From: Acidobacteriota bacterium
GTDB lineage: Bacteria; Acidobacteriota; Terriglobia; UBA7540
Reading direction: 5' to 3'
NCBI GenBank assembly: GCA_021786455.1
Contig: JAJYNF010000147.1
Coordinates: 1 to 24,597 of the forward strand
Length of the DNA stretch: 24,597 bases
Under the pieces are notes generated by a model. It saw only the letters and a list, made by a program, of their open reading frames with translations. It did no database searches and was not told the DNA's origin. The number at the start of each line of letters is the position of its first letter. The first letter of the stretch is position 1. Shown here one piece after another: positions 7,511-15,069 of the stretch. The position numbers and the translations under genes are program-made.

Positions 7511-8740
7511 TTACGGGAGGGCCGTCCCCACCGCTCCTTCGAGAGTTGCATAAGCGGCCTGGGCCGTATAAAGACTTTGCAGGTATTGTTGTTGAATGGT
7601 TTGTTCATTTTGAAGGGCCGTAATTACCGCCAGGATATCGGTCTTCCCGACGCGGTAGCTCTCTTCGGCCATGCGCTCGAGTTGCCGTGAAGCAGGGACT
7701 AATTTGTTTTGATAAAGATTCACTTTGGTCTCTTGAGCGGTCAGCATCAAGTAACTCGTTTCAACGTTTCCGGCCACGGAGCGGCGGGCCGCGGCGACCT
7801 GATCGTCCAACACCTGCTGATTGGCCAACGACTGGGCAATCTGACCCTGATAGCGGTTGAAAAACGGGAGCATCACCGTGATCTGGCTACGCGGCCCTTC
7901 ACGAAAGCCGCCGGGCCCCGGGGAGTTGAAATCCACTCCATAGTCCAGGTCGAGGTTGGGGACGCGATCCGCTTTGTAGAGGGCCTCGCGGCTTCGTTCC
8001 ACATGCAGTTGCTTTTCATAGCTCTGGATTTCGGGGCTGGCCTGGTAGGCTTTCTCAATCAAATCGCTGAGGGGCGGAGTGGTCGCAAGTTTGTCGAGCG
8101 GCGTTGTTAGCTCCCACCGCTTTTCCGACGGCTCGTCCAATAACGCGTTGAGTTCGCTCAGCGCCACCTTCTCCTGCTTCTGCGCCACTTCGAGATTGGC
8201 CCGCGCCTGGGCGACACCGAGCTCAGCCTGAATCACTTCCAGCTTGGCGGCGTCGCCGGCTTGGTATCGTTCCTGGGCGATGTTGAGTAGTCGCTCCGCC
8301 AAGCGCACGGCATCCGCCTGCTGCAAGGTCTCGGCTTGGGCGAGGGCAAGGTTGAAATAAGCTTGGCGAGTCGCCTGGCGAACCTGGAGCTCGGTGGTGG
8401 CGATGCTCTCCTCGGTCACCCCTTCCTGACGCTGAGCGACCTGAATGCGACGCGCCCGCTTGCCGCCCAATTCGATCGGCTGGGTAAACCAGAATCCCTC
8501 GTGGGGCGTATCGCGCAGAACATTCAAGTTGAAGGATGGATTGAGGCGTTCGCTGGCAGTAATCACTCCGGCGCGGGCGACGGCCATCCCCTCGCGCGCG
8601 GCGATGACATTCAGGTTTTGCTGGTTGGCAAGCTTGAGCGCCTGGTTGAGAGTCAGCGAGGAAGTTCGCTTGGGCAGGGAAGCCGCGCCAGGGGCCGCGG
8701 CCGCCCCTAGAATCAAAGCAAGACCACAAATTGCCTTCAA
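7511..8740 (-). CDS. TolC-family outer-membrane efflux channel
   Basis: This is the outer-membrane exit duct for the RND pump encoded next to it. The 409-residue product has a short signal peptide (about 1-21, LALILGAAAAPGAAS). Two repeated outer-membrane efflux protein (OEP) halves follow, made of long Ala/Gln/Glu-rich helices (LTLNQALKLANQQN near the N-terminus, RYQAGDAAKLEVIQAELGVA, and SYRVGKTDILAVITALQNEQ). This is typical of CusC/CzcC-type channels. The start is an unusual TTG at 8738-8740, directly preceded by AGGAGGAGGAGT, a very strong ribosome binding site; no ATG of comparable quality exists. It lies 119 nt downstream of the kinase gene and 4 nt before the adaptor ATG. Confidence 0.93.
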   Translation of the reverse strand: MKAICGLALILGAAAAPGAASLPKRTSSLTLNQALKLANQQNLNVIAAREGMAVARAGVITASERLNPSFNLNVLRDTPHEGFWFTQPIELGGKRARRIQVAQRQEGVTEESIATTELQVRQATRQAYFNLALAQAETLQQADAVRLAERLLNIAQERYQAGDAAKLEVIQAELGVAQARANLEVAQKQEKVALSELNALLDEPSEKRWELTTPLDKLATTPPLSDLIEKAYQASPEIQSYEKQLHVERSREALYKADRVPNLDLDYGVDFNSPGPGGFREGPRSQITVMLPFFNRYQGQIAQSLANQQVLDDQVAAARRSVAGNVETSYLMLTAQETKVNLYQNKLVPASRQLERMAEESYRVGKTDILAVITALQNEQTIQQQYLQSLYTAQAAYATLEGAVGTALP

Positions 8741-8859
8741 ACTCCTCCTCCTTGGTTCCGCGATCTCCGCGTCTCGCCGATCAGCGTGGCCTTCTTTAGC
8801 TTAGCCCGAGCGGAGGGACGAAAGATGAAAATAGTATTAATTTCTGTTCAGGTTGGCCT

Positions 8860-10263
8860 TCAGGGCTTGGTGAAATTGGGGCCAAGCGGCAGGCTGACCA
8901 TGAACACCGAGCCGACTCCCCGTTGGCTTCGGCATTGAACGTGCCCGCCGTGCGCCCGGGCCAAGGCTTGCGCGATGGCCAGACCCAGCCCACCGCTGCG
9001 CGTGTCGTTGTTTTCCACTTGGGCCACGCGATAGAAACGCTCGAAAATGTGCGGAAGATGCTCCGCCGCGATGCCGATGCCCTCATCCTCAAATTCAGCC
9101 TGCGCCGTGGCGTCGCTCGCCGTGAGGCGAACGCGGATGTGGCTGCTGGCCGGTGAATATTTGACGGCGTTGTCGAGGAAGATGAAGAAGATTTGGCGCA
9201 AGGCAATCTCGTCACCCCAGCCCGCCACCTCCTGTTGGAGGCCGCGCTCGATGACGATGCCTTTGGCCCGAGCGAGTGGCGTGGCCATGGAGCAAGCCTC
9301 TTCCAGGACTTCGTTCAGGTAGAGCGGCTCGCGCGCCAGCCGCAATTGCCCGGCATCCGCAATCGCCAAGGTGAATAAACTTTCCACGATGCGGTTCAGC
9401 TTCTTCAGCTCCTCCTCGATGACCTCGAGCGCCTTGCGATATTCTTCCGGGCCGCGGGCCTCCGAGAGCACCAATTCCGTTTCGCCCTGGAGAATCGAAA
9501 GGGGCGTGCGAAGCTCATGGGCGGCGTCGGAAACAAATTGCCGCATTTGGCCCACCACCGAATGGATTTTTTCAAACAGCCGATTGAAGGCGCCGGCCAA
9601 CCGCCCCAATTCGTCAAGGGGAGCGGGCACCGGCAGCGGCCGCCACAAATCGCCCGAATCTCCTCCCGTGAGCCGCTCCGTGGTTTCCGCCACGCGTTCG
9701 GTCAGAGCGGCCACCGGCGCGAGGCTTTTGCCCACATACCATCCGGACACCATGGCAGTCACCAGAAGGCTCAAAGGAAGAATCAAAAAACCCATGGAGC
9801 GAAGCGTGGCGAGCACACGGTCCGAAGCCCGCGTCGGAACCGCCACCGCCAACGCCAAACCTTCCGCGCCGCGTCGAAAGGGGATGAGCGCCAGACGAAG
9901 CCGGCGCCCGTCGCCGCCTCGCAGGGTTCGAAACACCGGCTGGGTTAAGCCCGGCTGAAACGGCCCTGAATCCAAAGGTTGGGAGGTTAAATTGGCCGAG
10001 CGCGCCAACACTTGACCGGAAGGGCGCACAACTTCAAAGAACTGGTTGGGCAGGTTGAGTTGGCGCACATCGCCGAGGTCGCGGTCGGTTTCCAGATCAG
10101 CAATCAGCGGTTCCGACGCTTCGACGAGTTGGCGGTCGAGTTGTTGGTGAACTTGATGGCGAACCAACTCATAAAAGCCCAGGTAGGAGCCAGCCAGCAA
10201 TACGCCGACCACTCCGCAAAAAAGAGTCATCATGCGGAAACGCAATGACCGGGCGGCCATCAT
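8860..10263 (-). CDS. Two-component sensor histidine kinase
   Basis: This membrane kinase pairs with the response regulator encoded just upstream. Its 467 residues show TM1 at about 11-34, a periplasmic sensor loop of about 120 residues, TM2 at about 158-176 and a HAMP linker. The HisKA box DAAHELRTP has the phospho-accepting His249, and the HATPase domain has N, G1 (FEDEGIGI) and G2 (SGGLGLAIAQ) boxes. The architecture is that of QseC/CusS-type kinases. The sensor loop is not rich in His, Met or Cys, so a metal ligand is not obvious. Its ATG overlaps the regulator's TGA as ATGA. It probably reads an envelope or chemical signal and controls the efflux genes that follow; this is inferred from position only. 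Confidence 0.95.
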   Translation of the reverse strand: MMAARSLRFRMMTLFCGVVGVLLAGSYLGFYELVRHQVHQQLDRQLVEASEPLIADLETDRDLGDVRQLNLPNQFFEVVRPSGQVLARSANLTSQPLDSGPFQPGLTQPVFRTLRGGDGRRLRLALIPFRRGAEGLALAVAVPTRASDRVLATLRSMGFLILPLSLLVTAMVSGWYVGKSLAPVAALTERVAETTERLTGGDSGDLWRPLPVPAPLDELGRLAGAFNRLFEKIHSVVGQMRQFVSDAAHELRTPLSILQGETELVLSEARGPEEYRKALEVIEEELKKLNRIVESLFTLAIADAGQLRLAREPLYLNEVLEEACSMATPLARAKGIVIERGLQQEVAGWGDEIALRQIFFIFLDNAVKYSPASSHIRVRLTASDATAQAEFEDEGIGIAAEHLPHIFERFYRVAQVENNDTRSGGLGLAIAQALARAHGGHVQCRSQRGVGSVFMVSLPLGPNFTKP

Positions 10264-10934
10264 GCTTCTAAACGTAGGCTATACCCCACGCCTCGAACCG
10301 TGCGGATGAGCTTATGGGGTTGGTCGTGATCAATTTTCTGCCGCAGGCGGTTGATGTACACTTCAACTAGGTTGGAGGTGCTGTCGAAGTGGCAATCCCA
10401 GACGTGCTCCACAATTTCGCTCCGGGTAATGATCTCCGGGGCGCGCAACATCAAGAATTCCAGCAACGCGAATTCCTTGGAAGTCAGCAGAATCGGCGAG
10501 CCGTTCCGGAGGACGCGGCGCCGGTGGCGGTCCACTTCCAAGTCCGCGTACCGCAACTTGGCGCCGCTTCGCCCCAGGTTGCGGCGCATGAGCGCTCGCA
10601 GGCGCGCCAGCAGCTCCGCCAGGGCAAACGGCTTTGCCAGATAATCATCGGCGCCCGCATCAAGGCCCTCCACGCGCTCTTCGACGAGCCCGCGCGCGGT
10701 GAGCATTAGAATGGGCGTTTCCACTTCCGCTTCGCGCAGCTTCCGACAGACTTCCAGGCCGCTTAAGCCGGGCAGACGAATGTCCAGCAGGATCGCGTCA
10801 TAAGAGCTCGACCGAGCCATTTCCAGCCCCGCTTCGCCGGTCTCAGCCACATCCACCGCGTAAGCATTCTCGCGCAGAGCGCGAGCGATAAAGCTGGCCA
10901 CTCGCCGTTCGTCCTCCACCAACAAAACCCGCAT
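10260..10934 (-). CDS. OmpR/PhoB-family response regulator
   Basis: This cytoplasmic DNA-binding regulator is phosphorylated by the adjacent kinase. Its 224 residues have a REC domain (acidic pair near residue 8, phospho-acceptor Asp in LLDIRLPG near 51, T in MLTARG, K in AKPF). A winged-helix domain follows, containing LTSKEFALLEFL and NLVEVYINRLRQKID and ending RTVRGVGYSL. The start is ATG 10934, which shares one base with the TGA of the zinc-protein gene. A GTG one codon earlier (10937) would give a 4-base overlap. Either way the gene is tightly coupled to its upstream neighbour. The likely target is its own operon. Confidence 0.95.
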   Translation of the reverse strand: MRVLLVEDERRVASFIARALRENAYAVDVAETGEAGLEMARSSSYDAILLDIRLPGLSGLEVCRKLREAEVETPILMLTARGLVEERVEGLDAGADDYLAKPFALAELLARLRALMRRNLGRSGAKLRYADLEVDRHRRRVLRNGSPILLTSKEFALLEFLMLRAPEIITRSEIVEHVWDCHFDSTSNLVEVYINRLRQKIDHDQPHKLIRTVRGVGYSLRLEA

Positions 10935-11398
10935 CACTCACGATTATAGTGCGCATGCGGGGGCGGCGCGAGAGCGATGCCTTGTCGTCGCGGGCTGAGA
11001 CTGCGCTTTCGCTGGGCGGGAGATTTTCCGGCCACCGCCCCGGGCGCGTCCTTCGTCAACAGGAGTCCCTGGCCCGCTGCGGCCGACGTCCGGCGCGCTC
11101 TGGGGAGTTTCCCTGCGATACCCAACAGCCGTTCGAGGCGCGCCAGCAATCTTCGGGGCGCGGCCGAAGGTTCTAGGGCTCCGTATTGGCGGCATGCTGC
11201 GATGGTGGTTTCGAGGCTCTCGAGGTAGGCCAAACAAGGGCGGCAACGTTCTAGGTGGCGTTCGAGCTTTTGACCGTCCCGCCCGGCCAGCTCGCCGTCC
11301 AGAAATTCTGACAGACGGGCGAAAACTCGCTTGCACTGAGCGCGGCGGTCGCGCGCTGCGGCTCGGCGAGGTGAACAGTTATGAGCCCGGGCTTTCAT
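10934..11398 (-). CDS. zf-HC2 zinc-finger protein, anti-sigma-factor-like
   Basis: Residues 22-60 have the zinc-containing anti-sigma signature. Cys22 lies in the CKRVFARLSEFLDGEL segment, followed by His48-x3-Cys52-x2-Cys55 (HLERCRPC). This fold normally holds an ECF sigma factor inactive. The remaining 95 residues are basic and Ala/Arg-rich with no membrane segment, so the protein should be cytoplasmic. No sigma-factor gene is adjacent; instead the gene lies between a lipoprotein gene and a response-regulator gene, its TGA overlapping the latter. The ATG has only a distant AAGGA. Assignment to the family is fairly sure. A role as a true anti-sigma factor is not shown. Confidence 0.75.
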   Translation of the reverse strand: MKARAHNCSPRRAAARDRRAQCKRVFARLSEFLDGELAGRDGQKLERHLERCRPCLAYLESLETTIAACRQYGALEPSAAPRRLLARLERLLGIAGKLPRARRTSAAAGQGLLLTKDAPGAVAGKSPAQRKRSLSPRRQGIALAPPPHAHYNRE

Positions 11399-11422
11399 AC
11401 GATTCGGCCAACCATCCTTTCC

Positions 11423-11818
11423 TCAATGGCTCGCTATGGGTCGCGGGGGGCCGGACGGGGAAGTTGTTGCCGGCGGGTTTGCTCCTTCTTCACCCGCTCC
11501 GTGCATGCCTTGTCCGCCAGCCGGCGCGCTTGAGGTCACTTCCCAGCCCTGTCCGCTCTTTTTGAGTGTGTAGCGCACCAGCACGGCCACGGGCGGAGAT
11601 GCCTTGCTCCGGTAGCGCACCAAAGCATCCGCCGTGTTCCCTTCGAGCTTCACGCTGACGATTTCGGTGGTGAAATTCTGAAGCGAAAGATGAGGGTCTT
11701 GCCGAAGATGGGCCTCAATGGCGCGCCGGATTCCCGCTTGGGATGGCGGTTTCCGGACACCGTGGCAGGCCCCCAGCCACAGCAAGGAGAACACGACGAT
11801 ACCTGTCTTTGCTCGCAA
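11423..11818 (-). CDS. Small predicted lipoprotein of unknown function
   Basis: The 131-residue product starts with a short signal peptide ending in the lipobox LGAC (Cys18). A domain of about 75 residues follows (IRRAIEAHLRQDPHLSLQNF, then SVKLEGNTADALVRYRSK and a strand-rich end). The tail is Pro/Gly/Ser-rich. I do not recognise the family; the fold looks like a small envelope domain of the DUF4878/NTF2-like sort, but that is a guess. The start is TTG 11818, supported by AAAGAGG 7 nt upstream and by a sigma-70 promoter ending about 20 nt before it; no other start precedes the lipobox. It is the first gene of the run leading into the regulator, kinase and efflux genes, 24 nt before the zinc protein. 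Confidence 0.72.
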   Translation of the reverse strand: MRAKTGIVVFSLLWLGACHGVRKPPSQAGIRRAIEAHLRQDPHLSLQNFTTEIVSVKLEGNTADALVRYRSKASPPVAVLVRYTLKKSGQGWEVTSSAPAGGQGMHGAGEEGANPPATTSPSGPPRPIASH

Positions 11819-11838
11819 CGTGATGCCTCTTTCGTCAA

Positions 11839-11866
11839 CCTATACGATATTCCTTCCGCATGTCAA
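11839..11866 (-). promoter_or_regulatory. Sigma-70 promoter of the regulatory/efflux run
   Basis: On the minus strand TTGACA (11861-11866, perfect -35) is followed after 16 nt by TATAGG (11839-11844, -10). Transcription would start near 11832, giving a very short leader that carries AAAGAGG before the TTG start at 11818. It is the best promoter match seen in the window. Confidence 0.65.
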
Positions 11867-12014
11867 AAGATCGTCCTCGCTAGGCGCCTTGCAGTTTCTC
11901 AAGAGAGCCTTGCCGCGCAAGCTTGGTTTTGGCTGCGGTAGGCCGCGCCCGGGCATATCTTCGCGCGCACGGCTGCCGCCAGCGATTCCAGTAATACTCC
12001 GTGGCGCCGGGCAG

Positions 12015-12809
12015 CTATTTCTGCTCGGTGAAGGTGAGCGGCGCCGTCAGCTTAAAAGTCAGCGGGGTTTCCGCTTGAAGCACGATCTGCTTTTGGCCGG
12101 TGAACGCCGCGCCCGCGGTGCCTGCCCCCGCGCCAACTGCCGCGCCGATGGCCGCGCCCTTGCCGTGCCCGGCGAGCGCGCCGATCAGCGCTCCCACGCC
12201 CGCGCCGCCACCAATCATTTCAATGTTGCGCTTTTTGCGCGACTGCCCTGATGCGCTCCAAGTGGTGGTAGAAATCGGCACGGCCTGGCCGCCCGTGGGC
12301 GTGAGCGAGGTGAGAGTCAAGGCGAGCTCGGCTGGGCGGGACAAGCGGCCGCCGCTAACGGCATTCGTCACGCTTCCCGCGACGCGGCTTCCGGCAGGAG
12401 CGACTTCAACTCCGCCGACCACCAGCGCGCGCGCCAGTGTGCCCGTAAACGTGCTCCCGGTCTGAGCCGTCGCGGAGCTAAGGCCGCTGTCGAGGCGAAT
12501 AGGAATACCCGTCCCAGCAGGGGCTGTGACCGTCACGGTCTTAACTTGGGGCGTTGAGGCCGAATGGCTCGCCGTGGCCATAGGTTGGCTTCCCGATGTG
12601 CTTTGGCGCAGGCGCGACGACTGGGCGCCTCCGCTTGAAATGGGTCGGTTTTCCGACGTGCTTTGGCGCGGACGCGACGACTGGGCGCCACCGCTTGAAC
12701 TGGTGGCTGCCGGTTCGGTTTGGTTCGCCGGCTGATTCGACTGGCAGCCCGCAAGCAGCGCCACGGAAACGCATAGCATTAAGGTCACCCATCTCGGCTT
12801 ATTGCTCAT
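12015..12809 (-). CDS. Glycine-zipper lipoprotein, paralogue of the gene at 2055
   Basis: The 264-residue product has a lipoprotein signal (LLAGC, Cys22), then a Ser/Gln/Arg linker of about 65 residues made partly of two 20-residue tandem repeats. A beta-rich domain follows (GTGIPIRLDSGLSSATAQTG, LARALVVGGVEVAPAGSRV), then a glycine zipper (GGGAGVGALIGALAGHGKG, AAIGAAVGAGAGTAG), ending with AETPLTFKLTAPLTF. The last three blocks correspond in order to the protein encoded at 2055-2978. ATG 12809 follows GGAGG by 6 nt. An envelope location is likely and the function unknown. It lies upstream of, but apart from, the efflux run (about 196 nt to the lipoprotein gene), so it is probably its own unit. 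Confidence 0.85.
   Translation of the reverse strand: MSNKPRWVTLMLCVSVALLAGCQSNQPANQTEPAATSSSGGAQSSRPRQSTSENRPISSGGAQSSRLRQSTSGSQPMATASHSASTPQVKTVTVTAPAGTGIPIRLDSGLSSATAQTGSTFTGTLARALVVGGVEVAPAGSRVAGSVTNAVSGGRLSRPAELALTLTSLTPTGGQAVPISTTTWSASGQSRKKRNIEMIGGGAGVGALIGALAGHGKGAAIGAAVGAGAGTAGAAFTGQKQIVLQAETPLTFKLTAPLTFTEQK
12591..12710. repeat. In-frame 60-bp tandem duplication
   Basis: Two 60-base units (12591-12650 and 12651-12710) lie in exact register, sharing runs such as GTGCTTTGGCGC and CGACGACTGGGCGCC. They encode two 20-residue repeats beginning SSGGAQSSR in the linker of the lipoprotein. A few substitutions separate the copies. Confidence 0.85.
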
Positions 12810-13125
12810 GACATGCCTCCAATTCTGCTTTTCGAGGGATAGACTAGCGCGGCGTTTCCGCCCTTGGGTGGATTTTCGACTCTGTGTGGCCAGGGCGGAG
12901 AGGCCGGGCCGACACCCAAGATAACACGGGACCAGGACGAGTTAAAGCGCCAGGGAAAAATTTCGTGCGGCACTCGGCGAGCGTGTTAGTGTATAAATGT
13001 AACGGGACATAGAGGTTGCGATCGGCCAAAGCCGGAGACGCATGAAATCAGGATGCTCGTTCCCGCGAGAGGCAAGGCGCGGGCCGGCGCTCGGTGGAAA
13101 TTCGTGGAACGATTCGCCAGCATGA
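12810..13125. other. Divergent intergenic region before ffs
   Basis: This region separates the minus-strand lipoprotein gene from the SRP RNA. It holds the lipoprotein's ribosome binding site (GGAGG on the minus strand). A TATAAA at 12992-12997 could be a + strand -10 element, but no good -35 precedes it. I see no gene, tRNA or repeat. The SRP RNA may start anywhere from about 13004 to 13126. Confidence 0.4.
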
Positions 13126-13229
13126 CAGACTTCGGGCCCTGTGCAACGGATGTTCGTAAACCCCGCCAGGTCCGAAAGGAAGCAACGGTAGCGAACCTCT
13201 CCGTGTGCCGCAGTCCAGCCCGAAGTCTG
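13126..13229 (+). ncRNA. ffs: Signal recognition particle RNA (4.5S, SRP RNA)
   Basis: The SRP RNA binds Ffh and brings translating ribosomes to the membrane. The conserved domain IV core is clear: CCAGGTCCGAAAGGAAGCAAC, with asymmetric internal loop bases and a GAAA tetraloop at 13174-13177 closed by TCC/GGA. Most bacteria have GGAA there; both are GNRA loops. The long closing helix is seen as CAGACTTCGGGC (13126-13137) pairing perfectly with GCCCGAAGTCTG (13218-13229), and TTCG/CGAA-type pairs flank the internal loops. The length of about 104 nt fits the small bacterial form. Placement directly before dnaX is a common arrangement. The exact 5' end is not fixed by the sequence. Confidence 0.9.
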
Positions 13230-13285
13230 GCCAATGACGGTTTGCGCGCCCTGTTGATGGGTTTTCGATGCTTTGGGGTGGCCGG

Positions 13286-13308
13286 AGCTCCGTGTCCTTG
13301 ACGGAGCT
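13286..13308 (+). terminator. Hairpin between ffs and dnaX
   Basis: AGCTCCGT (13286-13293) pairs perfectly with ACGGAGCT (13301-13308) around a 7-nt loop. No T-tract follows, so it is a weak terminator candidate at best; it may protect or process the 3' end of the SRP RNA transcript. Confidence 0.35.
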
Positions 13309-13374
13309 TGCCGCGCGCAGGTGAGGGGTGGGACGCGGTCAATCCGAGTTTAAATCTTTAGACCCACATGTGCT

Positions 13375-15066
13375 ATGACTTACCAGGTAATTGCGCGCAA
13401 ATACCGGCCACAGACCTTCGATGAGGTCGTCGGGCAGGAGATCATCACCGCGACGCTCAAGAACGCCGTATTGAACAACCGCGTGGCGCACGGCTACATT
13501 TTTTCGGGGGCGCGCGGGGTGGGCAAGACGACGACGGCGCGGATTTTGGCAAAAGCCGTCAACTGCGCTCAGGGGCCGACCGTGACGCCCTGCGGACAAT
13601 GCGATTCCTGCCGCGAAATTGCGGCGGGCAATGCCGTGGATGTGGTCGAAATTGACGCTGCTTCCAACCGCGGCATTGATGAAATCCGCGAGTTGCGGGA
13701 GAACGCCCGTTACCTGCCGGCGCGCGACCGGAACAAAATTTTCATTATTGACGAAGCGCACATGCTGACGGTCGAGGCATTCAACGCGCTATTGAAAACG
13801 CTCGAAGAGCCTCCCCCGCACACGCTTTTCATCTTGGCGACCACCGAAGCGCACAAGCTGCCCACGACGATTCAATCGCGATGCCAGCACTTCGCCTTCC
13901 GGCTGCTCGACTACGGCGAAATTTTATCGCGGCTCGAATGGGTGCTGGGGCAGGAAGGAATACGCGGGGACGAAGGATCGCTCGCGGCCATTGCGCGCGC
14001 GGCGGAAGGCAGCCTGCGAGACGCCTTGTCCTTACTCGATCAGGTCATCGCCGCCTGCGGGACGATTTTGGAAGCGCCGCGGACACGCCAGGTTCTCGGG
14101 GTAACCGCCTCGGAGGTATTTGAAGAATTGATGGCGGCCATTGACGCGGGCGCCGGCAAGCAGGCGCTCGAAAGGGTCGGGCGACTGGCGGCGGAAGGTC
14201 AGGATCCGGCGCATTTCTGCGGAGAATTTGCCCGCTACCTGCGCGACCTTGTGGTGGTCAAGTGTTGCGGCGCGGAAAGCCCGTTACTCCAGGTTCCCAA
14301 TCAGGAACGGCCTCGGCTCGAAAGGCTGGCCAAGCCTTTCAGCGAAGAGGACCTGGCGCGATTTTTCCATATTATCCTGCGGGCGGAAAGCGAGATGCGA
14401 TACGCGCTGGACCCTCGGCTCAACCTTGAGCTGGCGTTGTTAAAGCTGGTTTATACTCGCAAGCTGGCGCCGCTAGAAGGGCTGTTAAGCGAGATTCTGG
14501 AAATGCGTCCAGCGGAATCCGGCCGCGCAAGCGAGCCTCGGTCTGCGGGCGGAAACGCAGGGGCGCAAGCGCCAGCGAACACGGGAGCCGACGACCCTCG
14601 GGCTGAAAGCGCGGAGGAGGCGGCGCCCAACCGTTCATCGCCGCCTGCGGCGGCGCGCGGCGCATCCGATCGCCCGCTGCCGGCCGTTCCGGCGGCGGAA
14701 GATGCGCTGCTGGCGAAAATCAAATCGGCGGCTTTTAACCGCTCGAAATGGCTGGGAAGTTGTCTTGAGCCGCTTTGCGGGTGGAGGTTTGAAAACGGGG
14801 AAGTGGAGTTCATTTTTCCTCGCCACAGTTCCTGGAGCGTGGAGTTGCTAAATTCGCCCGAACTGCGGGAAAAGCTGCGCGCCGCCTGCGCGGAGGTGCT
14901 CTGCCAGGAGGTTCAGATTCGTGTTAAGCTGGATAGCCAGGCGATGGGGCCTCAGAACGATAAGCCGAGCGCGCGCGCGCGGGCGGAGACGGACGCCGGG
15001 GTGGCGGAGTTGCGCAAAAGGTTTGGATGCACCGTGGTCGAAGTCGTGGACCTCAGCCAGGAGTGA
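13375..15066 (+). CDS. dnaX: DNA polymerase III subunit gamma/tau
   Basis: This is the clamp-loader ATPase that loads the beta clamp onto primed DNA. The 563-residue product begins with the diagnostic YQVIARKYRPQTFDEVVGQE. Walker A is GARGVGKT (45-52). The zinc module is Cys64, Cys73, Cys76 and Cys79. Walker B is FIIDEAHML, and sensor/Arg-finger segments follow (LATTEAHKLPTTIQSRCQ). After the clamp-loader domains (to about 375) comes an Ala/Pro/Glu-rich linker (about 380-440) and a C-terminal domain that should contact the polymerase. No A-AAA-AAG slippery site was seen, so a shorter gamma form by frameshifting is not predicted. No clear Shine-Dalgarno precedes ATG 13375. ybaB starts 3 nt after the stop. 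Confidence 0.97.
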   Translation: MTYQVIARKYRPQTFDEVVGQEIITATLKNAVLNNRVAHGYIFSGARGVGKTTTARILAKAVNCAQGPTVTPCGQCDSCREIAAGNAVDVVEIDAASNRGIDEIRELRENARYLPARDRNKIFIIDEAHMLTVEAFNALLKTLEEPPPHTLFILATTEAHKLPTTIQSRCQHFAFRLLDYGEILSRLEWVLGQEGIRGDEGSLAAIARAAEGSLRDALSLLDQVIAACGTILEAPRTRQVLGVTASEVFEELMAAIDAGAGKQALERVGRLAAEGQDPAHFCGEFARYLRDLVVVKCCGAESPLLQVPNQERPRLERLAKPFSEEDLARFFHIILRAESEMRYALDPRLNLELALLKLVYTRKLAPLEGLLSEILEMRPAESGRASEPRSAGGNAGAQAPANTGADDPRAESAEEAAPNRSSPPAAARGASDRPLPAVPAAEDALLAKIKSAAFNRSKWLGSCLEPLCGWRFENGEVEFIFPRHSSWSVELLNSPELREKLRAACAEVLCQEVQIRVKLDSQAMGPQNDKPSARARAETDAGVAELRKRFGCTVVEVVDLSQE

Positions 15067-15069
15067 GCC

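Noticed and set aside
7030..7690. Overlapping + strand frames of 197 and 154 codons opposite the adaptor and channel genes
   Set aside because: Antisense shadows of two well-supported genes.
3308..8740. Naming the efflux genes cusABC or czcABC
   Set aside because: The channel resembles CusC/CzcC, but the pump has the DD pair typical of drug-type RND pumps and no metal-binding cluster is obvious. The substrate is left open.
13000..13125. tRNA or Alu domain before the SRP RNA
   Set aside because: No cloverleaf or T-loop signature and no convincing pairing with the 3' flank.
13339..13761. 140-codon minus-strand frame over the dnaX start
   Set aside because: Antisense to the most conserved part of dnaX.
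14400..15066. Programmed frameshift in dnaX giving a separate gamma subunit
   Set aside because: No A-AAA-AAG-like heptamer with a following stop was found.
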